Below, piece by piece: positions 23,615-32,935 of a stretch of 64,000 nt of DNA (its first letter is position 1; each line of letters opens with the position of its first letter). Origin of the DNA: CAZQXD01 sp964597315 (GTDB taxonomy: Bacteria > Pseudomonadota > Gammaproteobacteria > Competibacterales > Competibacteraceae); contig CAZQXD010000006.1 of the NCBI GenBank assembly GCA_964597315.1, positions 1 to 64,000 of the forward strand, read 5' to 3'. The position numbers and the translations under genes were made by a program. The notes under the pieces are model-generated. The model worked only from the letters and a program-made list of their open reading frames with translations, did not search any database and was not told the origin of the DNA.

Positions 23615-24418
23615 CTAGGGAACCGCCACCGATGTGCTAGCCCGGATTTCGTAGAGACTATCCCCTTGATTCAGGTGTAGCACCAGGTTCCAGGTCCCGG
23701 CGGCGGGCAGGGCCACGGGGGCTTGATAGACGCCGGGCTTGATTTCCGTCAATTCAACATCCTGGTCCTGGCGACTGTCGGCGGGACGTAAAAACCGGCC
23801 CCTCGCCGTCAAGCCCTCCAGGGGTTGGCCGTCCCGATCCGCCACGGCCACCCGGAACGTCGTCGGCTGCCCCTGCATCGGCGTTTCCAGCCAGCCTTTG
23901 CGGACCTCCCAGCCCAGGGCATCCTGACGCTGGCGCTGATCCAGATAGGCGTTGTAGAGGGATTCTTTCTTCTGGTAGTTATGGGACACCACTCCCGGGA
24001 ACGCCGAATGGACGGACGTCCCGGAGCGCGGCTCTGGCAACAGCAGGCTGGCCAGCCGCGCCGACAGGCCGCCCTCGGCCACCATGATCAGCCCCGAGTC
24101 CACCACCAGCAGCACTAGAAAAAACCCGATCAGGGTCAGCGGTCCCCAGTGCAATCGCTGACTTTTGCCCTGGCGTTGCTCCCGGGCGGCGCCAAAAATA
24201 CCGAAAGCCACCGACATGAGAAGATAAAGGGCCAGATGGATGGCGAACACATCGCCCCCTGGCCAGGCCAGCACCGCCACGGGAACATATACGCCCAGGG
24301 TGATCAACCCCGCCAGAATAGCGCCGCGCTGAGCACCCAGGCCGGTACGCCATAGCAGCAGATTGAGCAGCGCCACGGCCAGCAAACCCCCGGCCAGACT
24401 GAGCAACAGATTAGACAT
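23615..24418 (-). CDS. ccoH: cbb3 oxidase assembly protein CcoH (FixH), with N-terminal membrane extension
   Basis: The C-terminal region (NYQKKESLYNAYLDQRQRQD, LGWEVRKGW, then a beta-rich periplasmic domain) is FixH/CcoH, which stabilises cbb3 during assembly. The roughly 267-residue length exceeds the usual 150-180 because of about three extra N-terminal membrane helices (LLSLAGGLLAVALLNLLLW, AILAGLITLGVYVPVAVLA, IHLALYLLMSVAFGIF). The ATG at 24418 is preferred to the GTG three codons upstream. It lies between ccoG and ccoI. Confidence 0.88.
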   Translation of the reverse strand: MSNLLLSLAGGLLAVALLNLLLWRTGLGAQRGAILAGLITLGVYVPVAVLAWPGGDVFAIHLALYLLMSVAFGIFGAAREQRQGKSQRLHWGPLTLIGFFLVLLVVDSGLIMVAEGGLSARLASLLLPEPRSGTSVHSAFPGVVSHNYQKKESLYNAYLDQRQRQDALGWEVRKGWLETPMQGQPTTFRVAVADRDGQPLEGLTARGRFLRPADSRQDQDVELTEIKPGVYQAPVALPAAGTWNLVLHLNQGDSLYEIRASTSVAVP

Positions 24419-24474
24419 AAACCCCACTACACTCCCGACAGCCGACTTGGCCGTCTACGTTATCGCGTCGATAC

Positions 24475-25887
24475 TCAATGCCCGGGCGTATAGAAAAACG
24501 CCTCCCGCCGCACCGATTTCAGCTCGGTGCCGCCGACCGGGGTAATGATAAACTCAAAAGGCCGAGCCTCCTGTCCGCTTCGCGCCTCCTGGTGTTTAAT
24601 CCGGGCCAACACCCGCAGCCGCTGCTCCGGGGCCAAGACAATATCGTGCAATGCCCCCAGATCCAGCTCCGCCCCCGGCAGTCCATCCAAGCCGATCCGC
24701 ACCGTCACCGATTCGGTGAGTTTGTTATTGAGTTTAATCTCATAGGCATTCTGAATACGGCCATCGGACAACTCCACGGCCAAAGGTTGGCGGACCTGGT
24801 TGATGGCCACAGTCAAGGGCGCTCGGGTGGCCACGCTATAGGCCAGGGAGCCGATGGCGGCGATCAGAATTACCCCGTAGCCGATGGTCTTAGGTTTGAT
24901 CAGACGGGTGGGCTTGCCCTCCTGGGTGTTCTCGGAAGAATAGCCAATCAAGCCCCGAGGCCAGCCCAGATTGTCCATGATGGTGTTACAGGCGTCCACG
25001 CACAGGGCGCAGGAAATGCATTGGAGTTGCAGACCATTGCGGATGTCGATGCCAGTGGGGCAGACCTGCACGCAGTAGCCACATTCGATGCAGTCCCCCA
25101 CCCCTTGGGCCTGGCGTTGTTCCCGGGTCTTGAAGCCCTTGCCCAGTTTGCGGCGGGTTTCGCCCCGGTTGACGTTATAGGCCACGATCAGGGTATCGCG
25201 GTCGAACATGGCGCTCTGGAAGCGGGCGTAGGGGCACATGTAGGTGCATACCTGCTCCCGGGCCAGGCCGGCCATCACGAAGGTGGTGGCGGTAAGAAAC
25301 AACGTGGTGGCGTAGGCGGGAAACGGCGCCTCGCCACGGACCATCCGCGCCACCAGGGTGGGGGCGTCGGCCCAGTACAGGGTGAAAGTTAGTCCGGTCA
25401 TCAGGGCTACTAACAGCCATAGCCCCCAGGTGGCGCTCATTTTAGCGATTTTTTCACCGTTCCAGGGGGCTTTGGCCAGCCGGATGCGGGCCGGTCGTTC
25501 TCCTTGCACCCAGCGTTCGATGAGCATGAACACGTCGGTCCACAGGGTCTGGAAGCAAAAATACCCGCAGAAGACCCGCCCGGCGATGCCGGTGACGAAG
25601 AAGAGTAGAAACGCGGCGATCATCAGCAACCCGGCCAGCCAGAACAAGTCCTGCACCTGAACCGTTAGCCCGAAGATATAAAAGTGGCGACCGGGAATAT
25701 CGTAGAGTACCGCCTGATCGGGAGCATGGGGCCGCTCCCAGCGCACCCAGGGCAGTAAAAAATATACCCCATAAGCGAGGGCCAGTATGCCGTATTTGAG
25801 GTTACGGAAACGGCCTTTGACCGAGCGCGGATAGATAGGAATGCGTTTTTGATAAAGAACCGTCTGGTCTACCGTGTCGTCGGACAT
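24475..25887 (-). CDS. ccoG: cbb3 oxidase accessory ferredoxin-like protein CcoG (FixG/RdxA)
   Basis: A membrane iron-sulfur protein, reported in other species to act as a cupric reductase in cbb3 copper delivery. 470 residues with about five membrane helices; cysteine motifs CGYFCFQTLW and CTYMCPYARFQ in loops; two [4Fe-4S] motifs CIECGYCVQVCPTGIDIR and CISCALCVDACNTIM near residues 265-315; and a C-terminal immunoglobulin-like periplasmic domain. First of the ccoGHIS maturation genes, 133 bp after ccoP. Confidence 0.95.
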   Translation of the reverse strand: MSDDTVDQTVLYQKRIPIYPRSVKGRFRNLKYGILALAYGVYFLLPWVRWERPHAPDQAVLYDIPGRHFYIFGLTVQVQDLFWLAGLLMIAAFLLFFVTGIAGRVFCGYFCFQTLWTDVFMLIERWVQGERPARIRLAKAPWNGEKIAKMSATWGLWLLVALMTGLTFTLYWADAPTLVARMVRGEAPFPAYATTLFLTATTFVMAGLAREQVCTYMCPYARFQSAMFDRDTLIVAYNVNRGETRRKLGKGFKTREQRQAQGVGDCIECGYCVQVCPTGIDIRNGLQLQCISCALCVDACNTIMDNLGWPRGLIGYSSENTQEGKPTRLIKPKTIGYGVILIAAIGSLAYSVATRAPLTVAINQVRQPLAVELSDGRIQNAYEIKLNNKLTESVTVRIGLDGLPGAELDLGALHDIVLAPEQRLRVLARIKHQEARSGQEARPFEFIITPVGGTELKSVRREAFFYTPGH

Positions 25888-25986
25888 AAGCCACCGTTTT
25901 CGGGGGGTTTATTGAGCAGTCGATTTGACAGTGTTCACCGCTCGATGTTTTGGGGCATGCCAAACAACCTGCTTGGAGGTGAAGCG

Positions 25987-26012
25987 GCGGGCCGACCGGC
26001 CGGTCGGCCCGC
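25987..26012 (-). terminator. 26-bp perfect palindrome between ccoP and ccoG
   Basis: GCGGGCCGACCGG directly followed by its exact reverse complement CCGGTCGGCCCGC, 8 bp past the ccoP stop. There is no U-tract, so it may act as a partial terminator or mRNA-stabilising end that separates the structural genes from the lower-expressed maturation genes. Confidence 0.6.
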
Positions 26013-26020
26013 AAGGGGTA

Positions 26021-26983
26021 TTACTGACCGCCACCCAACTGGTGAACGTAAACCGCCAACAGTTTGATGTCCGTGGGCGATAGACGTTCATGCCAGGCTG
26101 GCATATTGCGGATATTCATCACTCCGTTCCAGATCACGTTCTTGACCGCGCCCCGCTTGGCCTCCAGGGTATCGGCCTCGGGAACATTGGCAACGGTCCA
26201 GATCTTGTCGGTCAGATTGGCCGACCCCTGGGATTGGATGCCCTTGCCGTCCATGCCGTGACAGTAATAGCAACCCCCTACCTGGCCCTGAAAAATCTCC
26301 TGACCCCGGGCCGTGGCTTCGCTGGCGGGCGCCTCTCCAGACAGGCTGAGTACATAGTCGGCCACATCATCCCATTGCTGGGGATTCAGGGTTTCCTTGT
26401 AGGGGGGCATATAACCATTGCGGCCTTGGACCAGGGTTTCCTCGATCTTGGCCATGGTCCCGCCCCACAGCCAGTCGTCGTCCGCCAGGTTGGGATACAG
26501 GCCCACCTTGCCCTGACCGCCCCGGCCATGGCAGGCGGCGCAGTTGTCGCCGAACAGCCCGGTGCCCACGGAGCGGGCGAAGGCCAACATCTCGGGATCG
26601 TTGCGGATCTCGTCGAAACTGGCATTGCCTACCCGGTCCAGATACTCCTGCTGGCGCTGGGCTGCGGGACTGTTGTGTAACTCCTCGATCAGCCGATAGC
26701 GGGTGTTCCAGCGGGCTTCGTGGGCTTGTCCATCGACAGTGTATTCCACTGACCCCAGGCCCTTGGTCCAGGTGCCGCCGATGGGCCAGGCGGGAAACCA
26801 GAGCCAGTACAGCACCGCGAAGACCACCGTGCCGTAGAAGGTCCACACCCACCAACGGGGCAGCGGGTTGTTGAACTCCTGTAAGTCGCCATCCCAGGCA
26901 TGGCCCGTGGTCTGCACGGCCTCCGGTCTCTGACCGGCGGCCTTGTGCGCGCCGGACTGGGGCTTATTGGTCTTTTCGCTCAT
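26021..26983 (-). CDS. ccoP: cbb3 oxidase dihaem cytochrome c subunit
   Basis: Carries electrons to CcoO/CcoN. 320 residues: the N-terminal region has a helix-turn arrangement with one clear membrane segment (WWVWTFYGTVVFAVLYWLWF), followed by two cytochrome c domains with CAACH near residue 148 (DNCAACHGRGGQG) and CYYCH near residue 236 (GGCYYCHGMDGKG); axial Met regions IRNMPAW and GYMPPYKE are visible. It overlaps ccoQ. Confidence 0.96.
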   Translation of the reverse strand: MSEKTNKPQSGAHKAAGQRPEAVQTTGHAWDGDLQEFNNPLPRWWVWTFYGTVVFAVLYWLWFPAWPIGGTWTKGLGSVEYTVDGQAHEARWNTRYRLIEELHNSPAAQRQQEYLDRVGNASFDEIRNDPEMLAFARSVGTGLFGDNCAACHGRGGQGKVGLYPNLADDDWLWGGTMAKIEETLVQGRNGYMPPYKETLNPQQWDDVADYVLSLSGEAPASEATARGQEIFQGQVGGCYYCHGMDGKGIQSQGSANLTDKIWTVANVPEADTLEAKRGAVKNVIWNGVMNIRNMPAWHERLSPTDIKLLAVYVHQLGGGQ

Positions 26984-27185
26984 TTTCCGTCACCTTGCGG
27001 TTGGATTCGGTTCCGACCGGCTCGTCGTCCTGCAAGGGTATGTACTTGTAGGATTCCAGCCGCTTAGCTCTCTTCTTCCCTGTATACACATAGATCAGGA
27101 TCACGCAGAACAGGGTAAAGAACAGCACCAGCGCGAAGATCTTGCTGTTTTCCAGGCGGGTGAACCAGAGCAGCCAGTCGAACAT
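26964..27185 (-). CDS. ccoQ: cbb3 oxidase subunit CcoQ
   Basis: A 73-residue single-span protein that stabilises CcoP association. A hydrophobic helix (IFALVLFFTLFCVILIYVYT) is followed by the family pattern KKRAKRLESYKYIPLQDDE. It lies between ccoO and ccoP and overlaps the latter by 20 bases, typical for ccoNOQP. Confidence 0.93.
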   Translation of the reverse strand: MFDWLLWFTRLENSKIFALVLFFTLFCVILIYVYTGKKRAKRLESYKYIPLQDDEPVGTESNRKVTENERKDQ

Positions 27186-27211
27186 AGTGTGGTCAATCCT
27201 TCAGCGCCGGT

Positions 27212-27946
27212 TCAGCGGAACTCGGCGAAATAGCCTTCTTCATACTGGCTGAAATCCACCAGTGTGCCCAGCATCTGCAAATACGCCACTAACGCTTCCA
27301 TTTCGGTGATGCGATCGGCCTGGCCATCGAAGTTATGCTCCCGAGCCTCGGCCAGCAGGGTTTCCCGGGCCATGTTGATATCCAGCTTGTCGGCGATCTC
27401 CTTGCCGAAGTTTTCCACATTGGCGTCGTATTCCTGCTGGCTCAGCGAGTAGGGTACGCCGGTACGCTTGAGGGCCCGCATCCGAGCGGCTACGTCGCCG
27501 TAGTCGAGGTCGTTTTCCAACAACCAGGGGTAGCTGGGCATGATGGATTCGGGCACCACCGAGCGGGGGTCCAGCAAATGCTGGACCTGCCACTGGTCGG
27601 AATACTTGCCGCCCACCCGGGCCAGGTCGGGACCCGTTCGCTTGGAACCCCATTGGAAAGGATGGTCGTACTTGGACTCCGCAGCCAGGGAATAATGGCC
27701 GTAGCGCAGATACTCGTCCCGGAACGGCCGGATCATCTGAGAGTGGCAGAGATAACAGCCCTCGCGGGTATAGATGTCCCGGCCCCGCAGCTCCAGGGGC
27801 GTATAGGGCCGCACCCCGTCGACATCTTCGATGGTGTCGCCGATGTAGTGCAGGGGCACGATTTCCACTAGCCCGCCGATGCTGATTACCACCAGCACCA
27901 GAATAATCATCAGCCCGGAGTTGGTTTCGATATGTTCGTGACGCAT
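27212..27946 (-). CDS. ccoO: cbb3 oxidase monohaem cytochrome c subunit
   Basis: A 244-residue membrane-anchored cytochrome c. It has one N-terminal helix (LMIILVLVVISIGGLVEIVPL), then GRDIYTREGCYLCHSQMIRPFRDE with haem motif CYLCH, and YDHPFQWGSKRTGPDLARVG, PRSVVPESIMPSYPWL, all diagnostic for CcoO/FixO. It lies 21 bp downstream of ccoN. Confidence 0.96.
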   Translation of the reverse strand: MRHEHIETNSGLMIILVLVVISIGGLVEIVPLHYIGDTIEDVDGVRPYTPLELRGRDIYTREGCYLCHSQMIRPFRDEYLRYGHYSLAAESKYDHPFQWGSKRTGPDLARVGGKYSDQWQVQHLLDPRSVVPESIMPSYPWLLENDLDYGDVAARMRALKRTGVPYSLSQQEYDANVENFGKEIADKLDINMARETLLAEAREHNFDGQADRITEMEALVAYLQMLGTLVDFSQYEEGYFAEFR

Positions 27947-27967
27947 GATTGACGTTCTCCTCAGGGC

Positions 27968-29416
27968 TTAGGTACGGGCCAGCTTGGCAGCCAGCTTGGC
28001 TTCCAGGGCGGCGGCCTCGCGACGGGCGTTGAGTACGGTCATCAGCACGTTATAGACCATGATCAGGATGCCGGAGACGAAGAACGCGCCGCCAATGGCT
28101 CGCCAGACGTAGGGCTGGTGCATGAACTCTACGGTTTCGATAAAGGTGTAGGCCAGATTGCCGTACTCATCGAAGCCCCGCAGCATCAGGCCCTGGCCGA
28201 TGCCCGCCACCCACATGGCGGTGATATAGAGAACAATACCGATGGTGGCCACCCAGAAGTGCACGTAGATCAGCTTCTGGCTGTACATGCGGGTGTCCCA
28301 CAAACGGGGGATCAGATGATAGAAACTGCCGAAAGACACCATGGCCACCCAACCCAAAGCGCCCGAGTGTACATGGCCCACGGTCCAATCGGTGTAGTGG
28401 GACAGGGCGTTGACGCTCTTCAGGGACATTAATGGCCCTTCAAAGGTGGACATACCGTAGAAGGACAGAGAGGTGATCAGAAACAGCATGATCGGGTCGG
28501 TGCGTAGTTTCTCCCAAGCCCCGGACAAGGTCATGATGCCGTTGATCATGCCCCCCCAGGAAGGCAGCAGCAGCAGCACCGAGAAGGTAGCCGCCAGGGT
28601 GGACACCCAGTCGGGCAGCGCCGTCCAGTGCAAGTGGTGGGCGCCCACCCACATATACAGGAAGGTCAGCGCCCAGAAATGGATGATGGACAGCCGGTAG
28701 GAGTACACGGGCCGACCGGCCTGCTTGGGCACGAAATAATACATCATGCCCAGAAACGCCGCCGTCAGGAAAAAGCCCACGGCGTTGTGGCCATACCACC
28801 ACTGGGTCATGGCGTCCTGCACCCCGGAGAACAACTGGTAGGACTTGGTGAGGCTCACCGGCACCGCCAAATTGTTGAAGATATGCAAAATGGCGGTAGC
28901 GAGAATAAAGGCCAGATAGAACCAGTTGGCCACATAGATATGGGGCTGGGACCGGCGGGTAATGGTCCAGACGTAAATGACTAAATAGGCGACCCAGGTG
29001 ACGGTGATCAGCAAATCGATGGGCCATTCGAATTCGGCGTATTCCTTGGCTTGGGTAATGCCCAGCATGTAGGTCACGGCGCCCAAGGCCACGGCCAGAT
29101 TCCAGCCCCAGAAGGTAAACTCGGCCAGGCCATCGCTAGGCAGTCGCGCCTGGCAGGTTCGCTGCACCACGTAATAGGAGGTGGCGAATAGGGCGCAACC
29201 TCCGAAACCGAAAATCACCAGGGTGGTATGCACCGGACGGAGGCGGCCAAAGGTGATATAGGGTATGTCGAAGTTCAGGAACGGCCAGGCCAGTTCGGAG
29301 GCGGCGTACAACCCAGCGCTCATGCCGAGCACCCCCCAAACTAGGGACATGACAGTGAATTTCCTAACAATGTCGTAATTGTACTGCTCGGCGGGAACAG
29401 CTGCGCTATGGGCCAT
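27968..29416 (-). CDS. ccoN: cbb3 oxidase catalytic subunit I
   Basis: The high-affinity O2 reductase core with haem b, haem b3 and CuB. 482 residues with about 12 membrane helices. Conserved histidines lie in RPVHTTLVIFGFGG, WWYGHNAVGFFLTA, VGAHHLHWTALP and DWTVGHVHSGALGW. The start at 29416 (MAHSAAVPAEQYNYD) has GGGAGACG upstream; a longer in-frame extension has no family similarity. It heads the operon ccoNOQP(GHIS), presumably induced at low O2. Confidence 0.97.
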   Translation of the reverse strand: MAHSAAVPAEQYNYDIVRKFTVMSLVWGVLGMSAGLYAASELAWPFLNFDIPYITFGRLRPVHTTLVIFGFGGCALFATSYYVVQRTCQARLPSDGLAEFTFWGWNLAVALGAVTYMLGITQAKEYAEFEWPIDLLITVTWVAYLVIYVWTITRRSQPHIYVANWFYLAFILATAILHIFNNLAVPVSLTKSYQLFSGVQDAMTQWWYGHNAVGFFLTAAFLGMMYYFVPKQAGRPVYSYRLSIIHFWALTFLYMWVGAHHLHWTALPDWVSTLAATFSVLLLLPSWGGMINGIMTLSGAWEKLRTDPIMLFLITSLSFYGMSTFEGPLMSLKSVNALSHYTDWTVGHVHSGALGWVAMVSFGSFYHLIPRLWDTRMYSQKLIYVHFWVATIGIVLYITAMWVAGIGQGLMLRGFDEYGNLAYTFIETVEFMHQPYVWRAIGGAFFVSGILIMVYNVLMTVLNARREAAALEAKLAAKLART

Positions 29417-29540
29417 ACGGCGTCTCCCTAGACAAGACGTGAGCTGAGAAATGCGGGAACCCTGACCCCACCACGAGCTGTTGCCAGATACGGGGTCGAA
29501 TGCTGCCAATAATAGTCGGTTTTTCGCGGTTTATTAGCAA

Positions 29541-29556
29541 GAATATTATAATATTC
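29541..29556 (-). promoter_or_regulatory. Palindrome and -10-like sequence upstream of ccoN
   Basis: GAATATTATAATATTC is a perfect 16-bp palindrome containing TATAAT, in the only AT-rich stretch between ctaB and ccoN, about 125 bp before the ccoN start. It could be a promoter core with an overlapping operator. No canonical FNR box (TTGAT-N4-ATCAA) is visible. A GCCTC/GAGGC hairpin just after ctaB (29582-29595) may end the upstream transcript. Confidence 0.45.
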
Positions 29557-29602
29557 AAATTAATAGATGCTTTACGCAAAGCCTCTCCCGAGGCTAGCCA
29601 CG

Positions 29603-30526
29603 TCAAACCAACAGACGATAGACCTGCTTAAGAATATTTAGCAGGTAATGATCCACCATCAAGACGGCGAACAGACTGAACAGATAAATGATTGAAAAGC
29701 CGAACATAGGCATGGCCAGTCGATCATCGGCGGCCAGCCACAGTCTGAGCGCGTACCACAGAAACCGCCCCCCCAGCAACGTCGCCCCGGCCAAATACAG
29801 CCAGCCGCTCATGCCGGTCACAAACGGCAGCAGGGCCACCAAAAATAGAATAATGGTATAGAGCAGAATGTGCAGTCGGGTGAATGCTACCCCATGGGTC
29901 ACCGGCAGCATGGGAATATCGGCCCGTGCATAGTCTTGACGGCGATGGATGGCCAAGGCCCAAAAATGGGGCGGAGTCCAGACGAAAATAATCAAAAACA
30001 GCAACAGCGCGCCCGTATCCACCTGGCCGGTGACAGCCGTCCAGCCCAGCAGGGGCGGCGCGGCTCCGGCGGCCCCGCCAATCACGATGTTCTGGGGGGT
30101 AGCCCGTTTCAGGAACCAAGTATAGATGCCTGCGTAGCCGATCAAGGAGGCAAAAGTTAACCAGGCGGTCAGGGGGTTGGCGAAGACCAGCAGCAGTCCG
30201 AAACCGGTAGCACCCAGCAACACCGTGAACAGCAGCGCCTGGGTCGTGTCCAGGTGCCCGGTGGGCAAGGGCCGGTTGCGAGTCCGGGCCATCACCGCAT
30301 CGATACGCCGGTCAACCAGATGGTTTATGGCGGCCGCAGAACCGGCCATCATGGCGATTCCTAAAGAGGCGAAACTCAGCACCTCCCAAGGCACCATTTC
30401 GGGGGTAGACAGAAACATGCCCACCATGGCCGTAAAGGTAATTAGCGCCACCACCCGGGGCTTGGTCAGTTCCAGGTAGTCGCGCCATTGCTGGCGGAGA
30501 TTCCCTTGTAGGGTCTGTGAATTCAT
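29603..30526 (-). CDS. ctaB: Protoheme IX farnesyltransferase (haem O synthase)
   Basis: Farnesylates protohaem to haem O, the precursor of haem A for the aa3 oxidase. 307 residues, UbiA-type polytopic membrane protein with the prenyl-diphosphate motif NHLVDRRIDAVMARTRNRPLP, here split by my limit but continuous near residues 63-85, and the second motif YARADIPMLPV. It overlaps ctaA by four bases. Confidence 0.95.
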   Translation of the reverse strand: MNSQTLQGNLRQQWRDYLELTKPRVVALITFTAMVGMFLSTPEMVPWEVLSFASLGIAMMAGSAAAINHLVDRRIDAVMARTRNRPLPTGHLDTTQALLFTVLLGATGFGLLLVFANPLTAWLTFASLIGYAGIYTWFLKRATPQNIVIGGAAGAAPPLLGWTAVTGQVDTGALLLFLIIFVWTPPHFWALAIHRRQDYARADIPMLPVTHGVAFTRLHILLYTIILFLVALLPFVTGMSGWLYLAGATLLGGRFLWYALRLWLAADDRLAMPMFGFSIIYLFSLFAVLMVDHYLLNILKQVYRLLV

Positions 30527-31527
30527 CGTGTCTCTCTCGGGTACAGCAAGTGGTTAAGGGTCACCAGGGATAGGATCAGCAAGGCCGCGCCGGCGTTATG
30601 GGCCGCCGCCAGCGGCAGTGGCAGATGCAGCACTACGTTAGCGATACCCAAGCCCAGTTGCGCCACCAGCAACAGGGCCACGACCTGCCCGGTTCCACGC
30701 AAAACCGGCGGTCGGCGTTGGGACAGAATCCACCATAGCAACCAGCCCAGATAGGCTAATACCAGCACCGCCCCCAGACGATGGGCCATATGTACGGCCA
30801 CCCGCGCCTCGTTGTCCAGCACCCCGCCTTCATAGGACATTCCCAAGCCGCGCCAGGGAACAAATGCCTCACCAGGGTCCATGGCCGGCCACCACTGGCC
30901 CTGGCAGGTGGGAAAATCGGGACAGGCCAGGGCCGCATAATTGGCGCTAGTCCAACCCCCCAAGGCCACCTGCCCCACCACCAGCGCCAGACCCAACAAG
31001 GCCCAGGGTCGCAAGCTCCGGCCCTGCTCCTGGGGCACTGGCTTTAGCCGCCCCTGGCGCAGAACCAACCACCACAACAGGGCCAAGGTGGTCAACCCGC
31101 CTAACAGATGAGCCGTCACCACCAGGGGTTTTAGCAGCAGGGTGACGGTCCACATGCCCAGCAGGGCCTGGAAAATGATCAACACCGCCAGCAGCAGGGG
31201 CAGGACCAGGGGTTGACCCGACTCCCGACGTCGCCGCCAGGCCAGCCAAGCCAGGGCAAACACCATCAGGCCCAGGATGCCAGCGAAATAGCGGTGAATC
31301 ATTTCCTTCCAGGCTTTGTCCACCTCCAGGGGGCGTTGCGGATACGCCGCGTTGGCCTGGGTAATCAGGTGGGCCTCATTCGGCACCCCCAGATGCCCAT
31401 AACAGCCTGGCCAATCGGGACAGCCGAGACCGGCGTGGGATAAACGCACATAGGCGCCCAGCACCACCACGCACAGGGTCAAAAGGGCAGCGGTCAGGGC
31501 CAGCCGCTGAAACAACATATCATTCAT
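30523..31527 (-). CDS. ctaA: Haem A synthase (COX15/CtaA family)
   Basis: Oxidises haem O to haem A. 334 residues, about eight membrane helices. Conserved histidines of the two haem sites are in KEMIHRYFAGILGL, VTAHLLGGL, AVHMAHRLGAVLV and LPLAAHNAGAALL; LSHAGLGCPDWPGCYG and ALACPDFPTCQGQW give the paired-cysteine loops. Lies between the SCO-like gene and ctaB, all on the minus strand. Confidence 0.95.
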   Translation of the reverse strand: MNDMLFQRLALTAALLTLCVVVLGAYVRLSHAGLGCPDWPGCYGHLGVPNEAHLITQANAAYPQRPLEVDKAWKEMIHRYFAGILGLMVFALAWLAWRRRRESGQPLVLPLLLAVLIIFQALLGMWTVTLLLKPLVVTAHLLGGLTTLALLWWLVLRQGRLKPVPQEQGRSLRPWALLGLALVVGQVALGGWTSANYAALACPDFPTCQGQWWPAMDPGEAFVPWRGLGMSYEGGVLDNEARVAVHMAHRLGAVLVLAYLGWLLWWILSQRRPPVLRGTGQVVALLLVAQLGLGIANVVLHLPLPLAAAHNAGAALLILSLVTLNHLLYPRETR

Positions 31528-31530
31528 GGG

Positions 31531-32130
31531 TCAACCGATTTTCGATAACTTCAGTAAACGGGTCAGGTCCTTCAATATTCCCTTGGGATCATCCTCCACC
31601 CGGTAGCGCATCAGCAGATTGCCCAGGGGGTCGATCAGATAGATGCCACGCTCCCGATCCTCGAAGGGCGCCTCCAGAACTGTTCGGCTTTTTGCGTCCG
31701 TAACGGCGGTGGTCAGTCGCGGATGCTCCCGAGTCAGCCAGTCATTCAGTTCTTCGCTGGGAGGATGGGGTTGTAACAGCAGATACTGCACCCGGTAAAA
31801 CTCCTTGCCCAAAGCCAGGCGCACCTGGCGCATGGCGTAGAGGCCGTCCCGACAGTGGGCATCGCAAACCCCATTGGCATCCACGTAGACCAGGGTCCAG
31901 TAACTCTGCAACCAGGCCGGGTCCAGGCGGGCGCCGTCCCCGGTTCGAGCGTGTAGATAAGTCACCGGCATCGCCGGGTCCAGCAGCCGCCCGTGATGAA
32001 CCGAACCCTCCGGGCGCCACTGCCCCACTAGCCACCAGGCCACCAGAATCGGCACGAAAAACGCCGCGAATAGGCAGATCAGCACCAGTCGGCCGCGAGC
32101 CTGTTTGGTCGGTAAAGTGGCTGATAGCAT
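31531..32130 (-). CDS. SCO1/SenC-like oxidase assembly protein
   Basis: A 199-residue membrane-anchored thioredoxin-fold protein. One N-terminal helix (LVLICLFAAFFVPILVAWWL), then WTLVYVDANGVCDAHCRDGL, which has the CxxxC copper/thiol motif of SCO proteins, and a C-terminal YLIDPLGNLLMRYRVEDDP, the usual SCO ending. Such small SCO-like proteins sit between surf1 and ctaA in many gammaproteobacterial aa3 clusters and are thought to help CuA assembly. It overlaps the SURF1 stop by one base. Confidence 0.8.
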   Translation of the reverse strand: MLSATLPTKQARGRLVLICLFAAFFVPILVAWWLVGQWRPEGSVHHGRLLDPAMPVTYLHARTGDGARLDPAWLQSYWTLVYVDANGVCDAHCRDGLYAMRQVRLALGKEFYRVQYLLLQPHPPSEELNDWLTREHPRLTTAVTDAKSRTVLEAPFEDRERGIYLIDPLGNLLMRYRVEDDPKGILKDLTRLLKLSKIG

Positions 32131-32879
32131 CAGGAATGGTCCTCGAATTCATCGTTGCCGCAGCGGCGCCGGGTGGTATTGGTCCCCAGATAAATCACCA
32201 GCAGGGCCAGAGCCAGGGCGAACCACTGCACCGCATAACCTCGGTGCCGCTCCGCCCCCAGCCCGGGGAAACGGGGTTCCCAGTCACGCCCATAGCCATG
32301 CGCCGCAGCCGGGTCCAGTAGGATCACCGCCGGCAGCAGAGGATAGCCCAGATCCTGGCTTATCTGTTCATAATCCAGAAACGACACCAGCCGGGGCCAG
32401 TTCTCGGCCTGTCCTTCCAGCTTGAGGCCCGGATTGGCCGGCTGGGAAAGCAGGCCCTCCACCTGGACGGCATCCACCGTCAGGGCTACCTCCGGCAGGC
32501 GCAGGCGCGATGCGCCCCAGGGCAGCCAACCCCGGTTGACCAGAATCGCCGCGTCCATGTCCACCAACCGCAAAGGGGTATACACGTGGATGCCCGACCG
32601 GCCTTCCCGCAATTGGTTATCCAGCAGCACCTGATGCTGGGTATCGTAGCGCCCCTGGGCGGTCACCCGGCGAAACCGGGTGGCTGGATCAGCCGGGTCC
32701 AGCGTGGTCAAAGCCACCGCCGGCAAGTGAGCCTGAATCTCGAAAGCCCGCGCTAGCGCCTCCTTATCCCCGGCTCGGCCCAACTGCCAAAACCCCAGGG
32801 ACACCAACAAAGCCAGCAACAGGGCGGTAACGAGGCTGGGCAGGGGCGTTGGGGTGAACTCTAGGCTACCGACCCGCAT
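32130..32879 (-). CDS. SURF1-family cytochrome oxidase assembly protein
   Basis: Chaperones haem A insertion into subunit I. 249 residues with two flanking membrane helices (LVTALLLALLVSLGFWQLGR and WFALALALLVIYLG). Family motifs include FWQLGRAGDKEAL at the start, VLLDNQLREGRSGIHVYTPL, ILVNRGWLPWG and the C-terminal HRGYAVQWFALAL. Starts just downstream of a divergent small membrane protein gene. Confidence 0.92.
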   Translation of the reverse strand: MRVGSLEFTPTPLPSLVTALLLALLVSLGFWQLGRAGDKEALARAFEIQAHLPAVALTTLDPADPATRFRRVTAQGRYDTQHQVLLDNQLREGRSGIHVYTPLRLVDMDAAILVNRGWLPWGASRLRLPEVALTVDAVQVEGLLSQPANPGLKLEGQAENWPRLVSFLDYEQISQDLGYPLLPAVILLDPAAAHGYGRDWEPRFPGLGAERHRGYAVQWFALALALLVIYLGTNTTRRRCGNDEFEDHS

Positions 32880-32935
32880 AACCGAGAAACGGCTGGGGTA
32901 TACTGGTCCGACATTTACCGGTCGGAAGCAGTCCC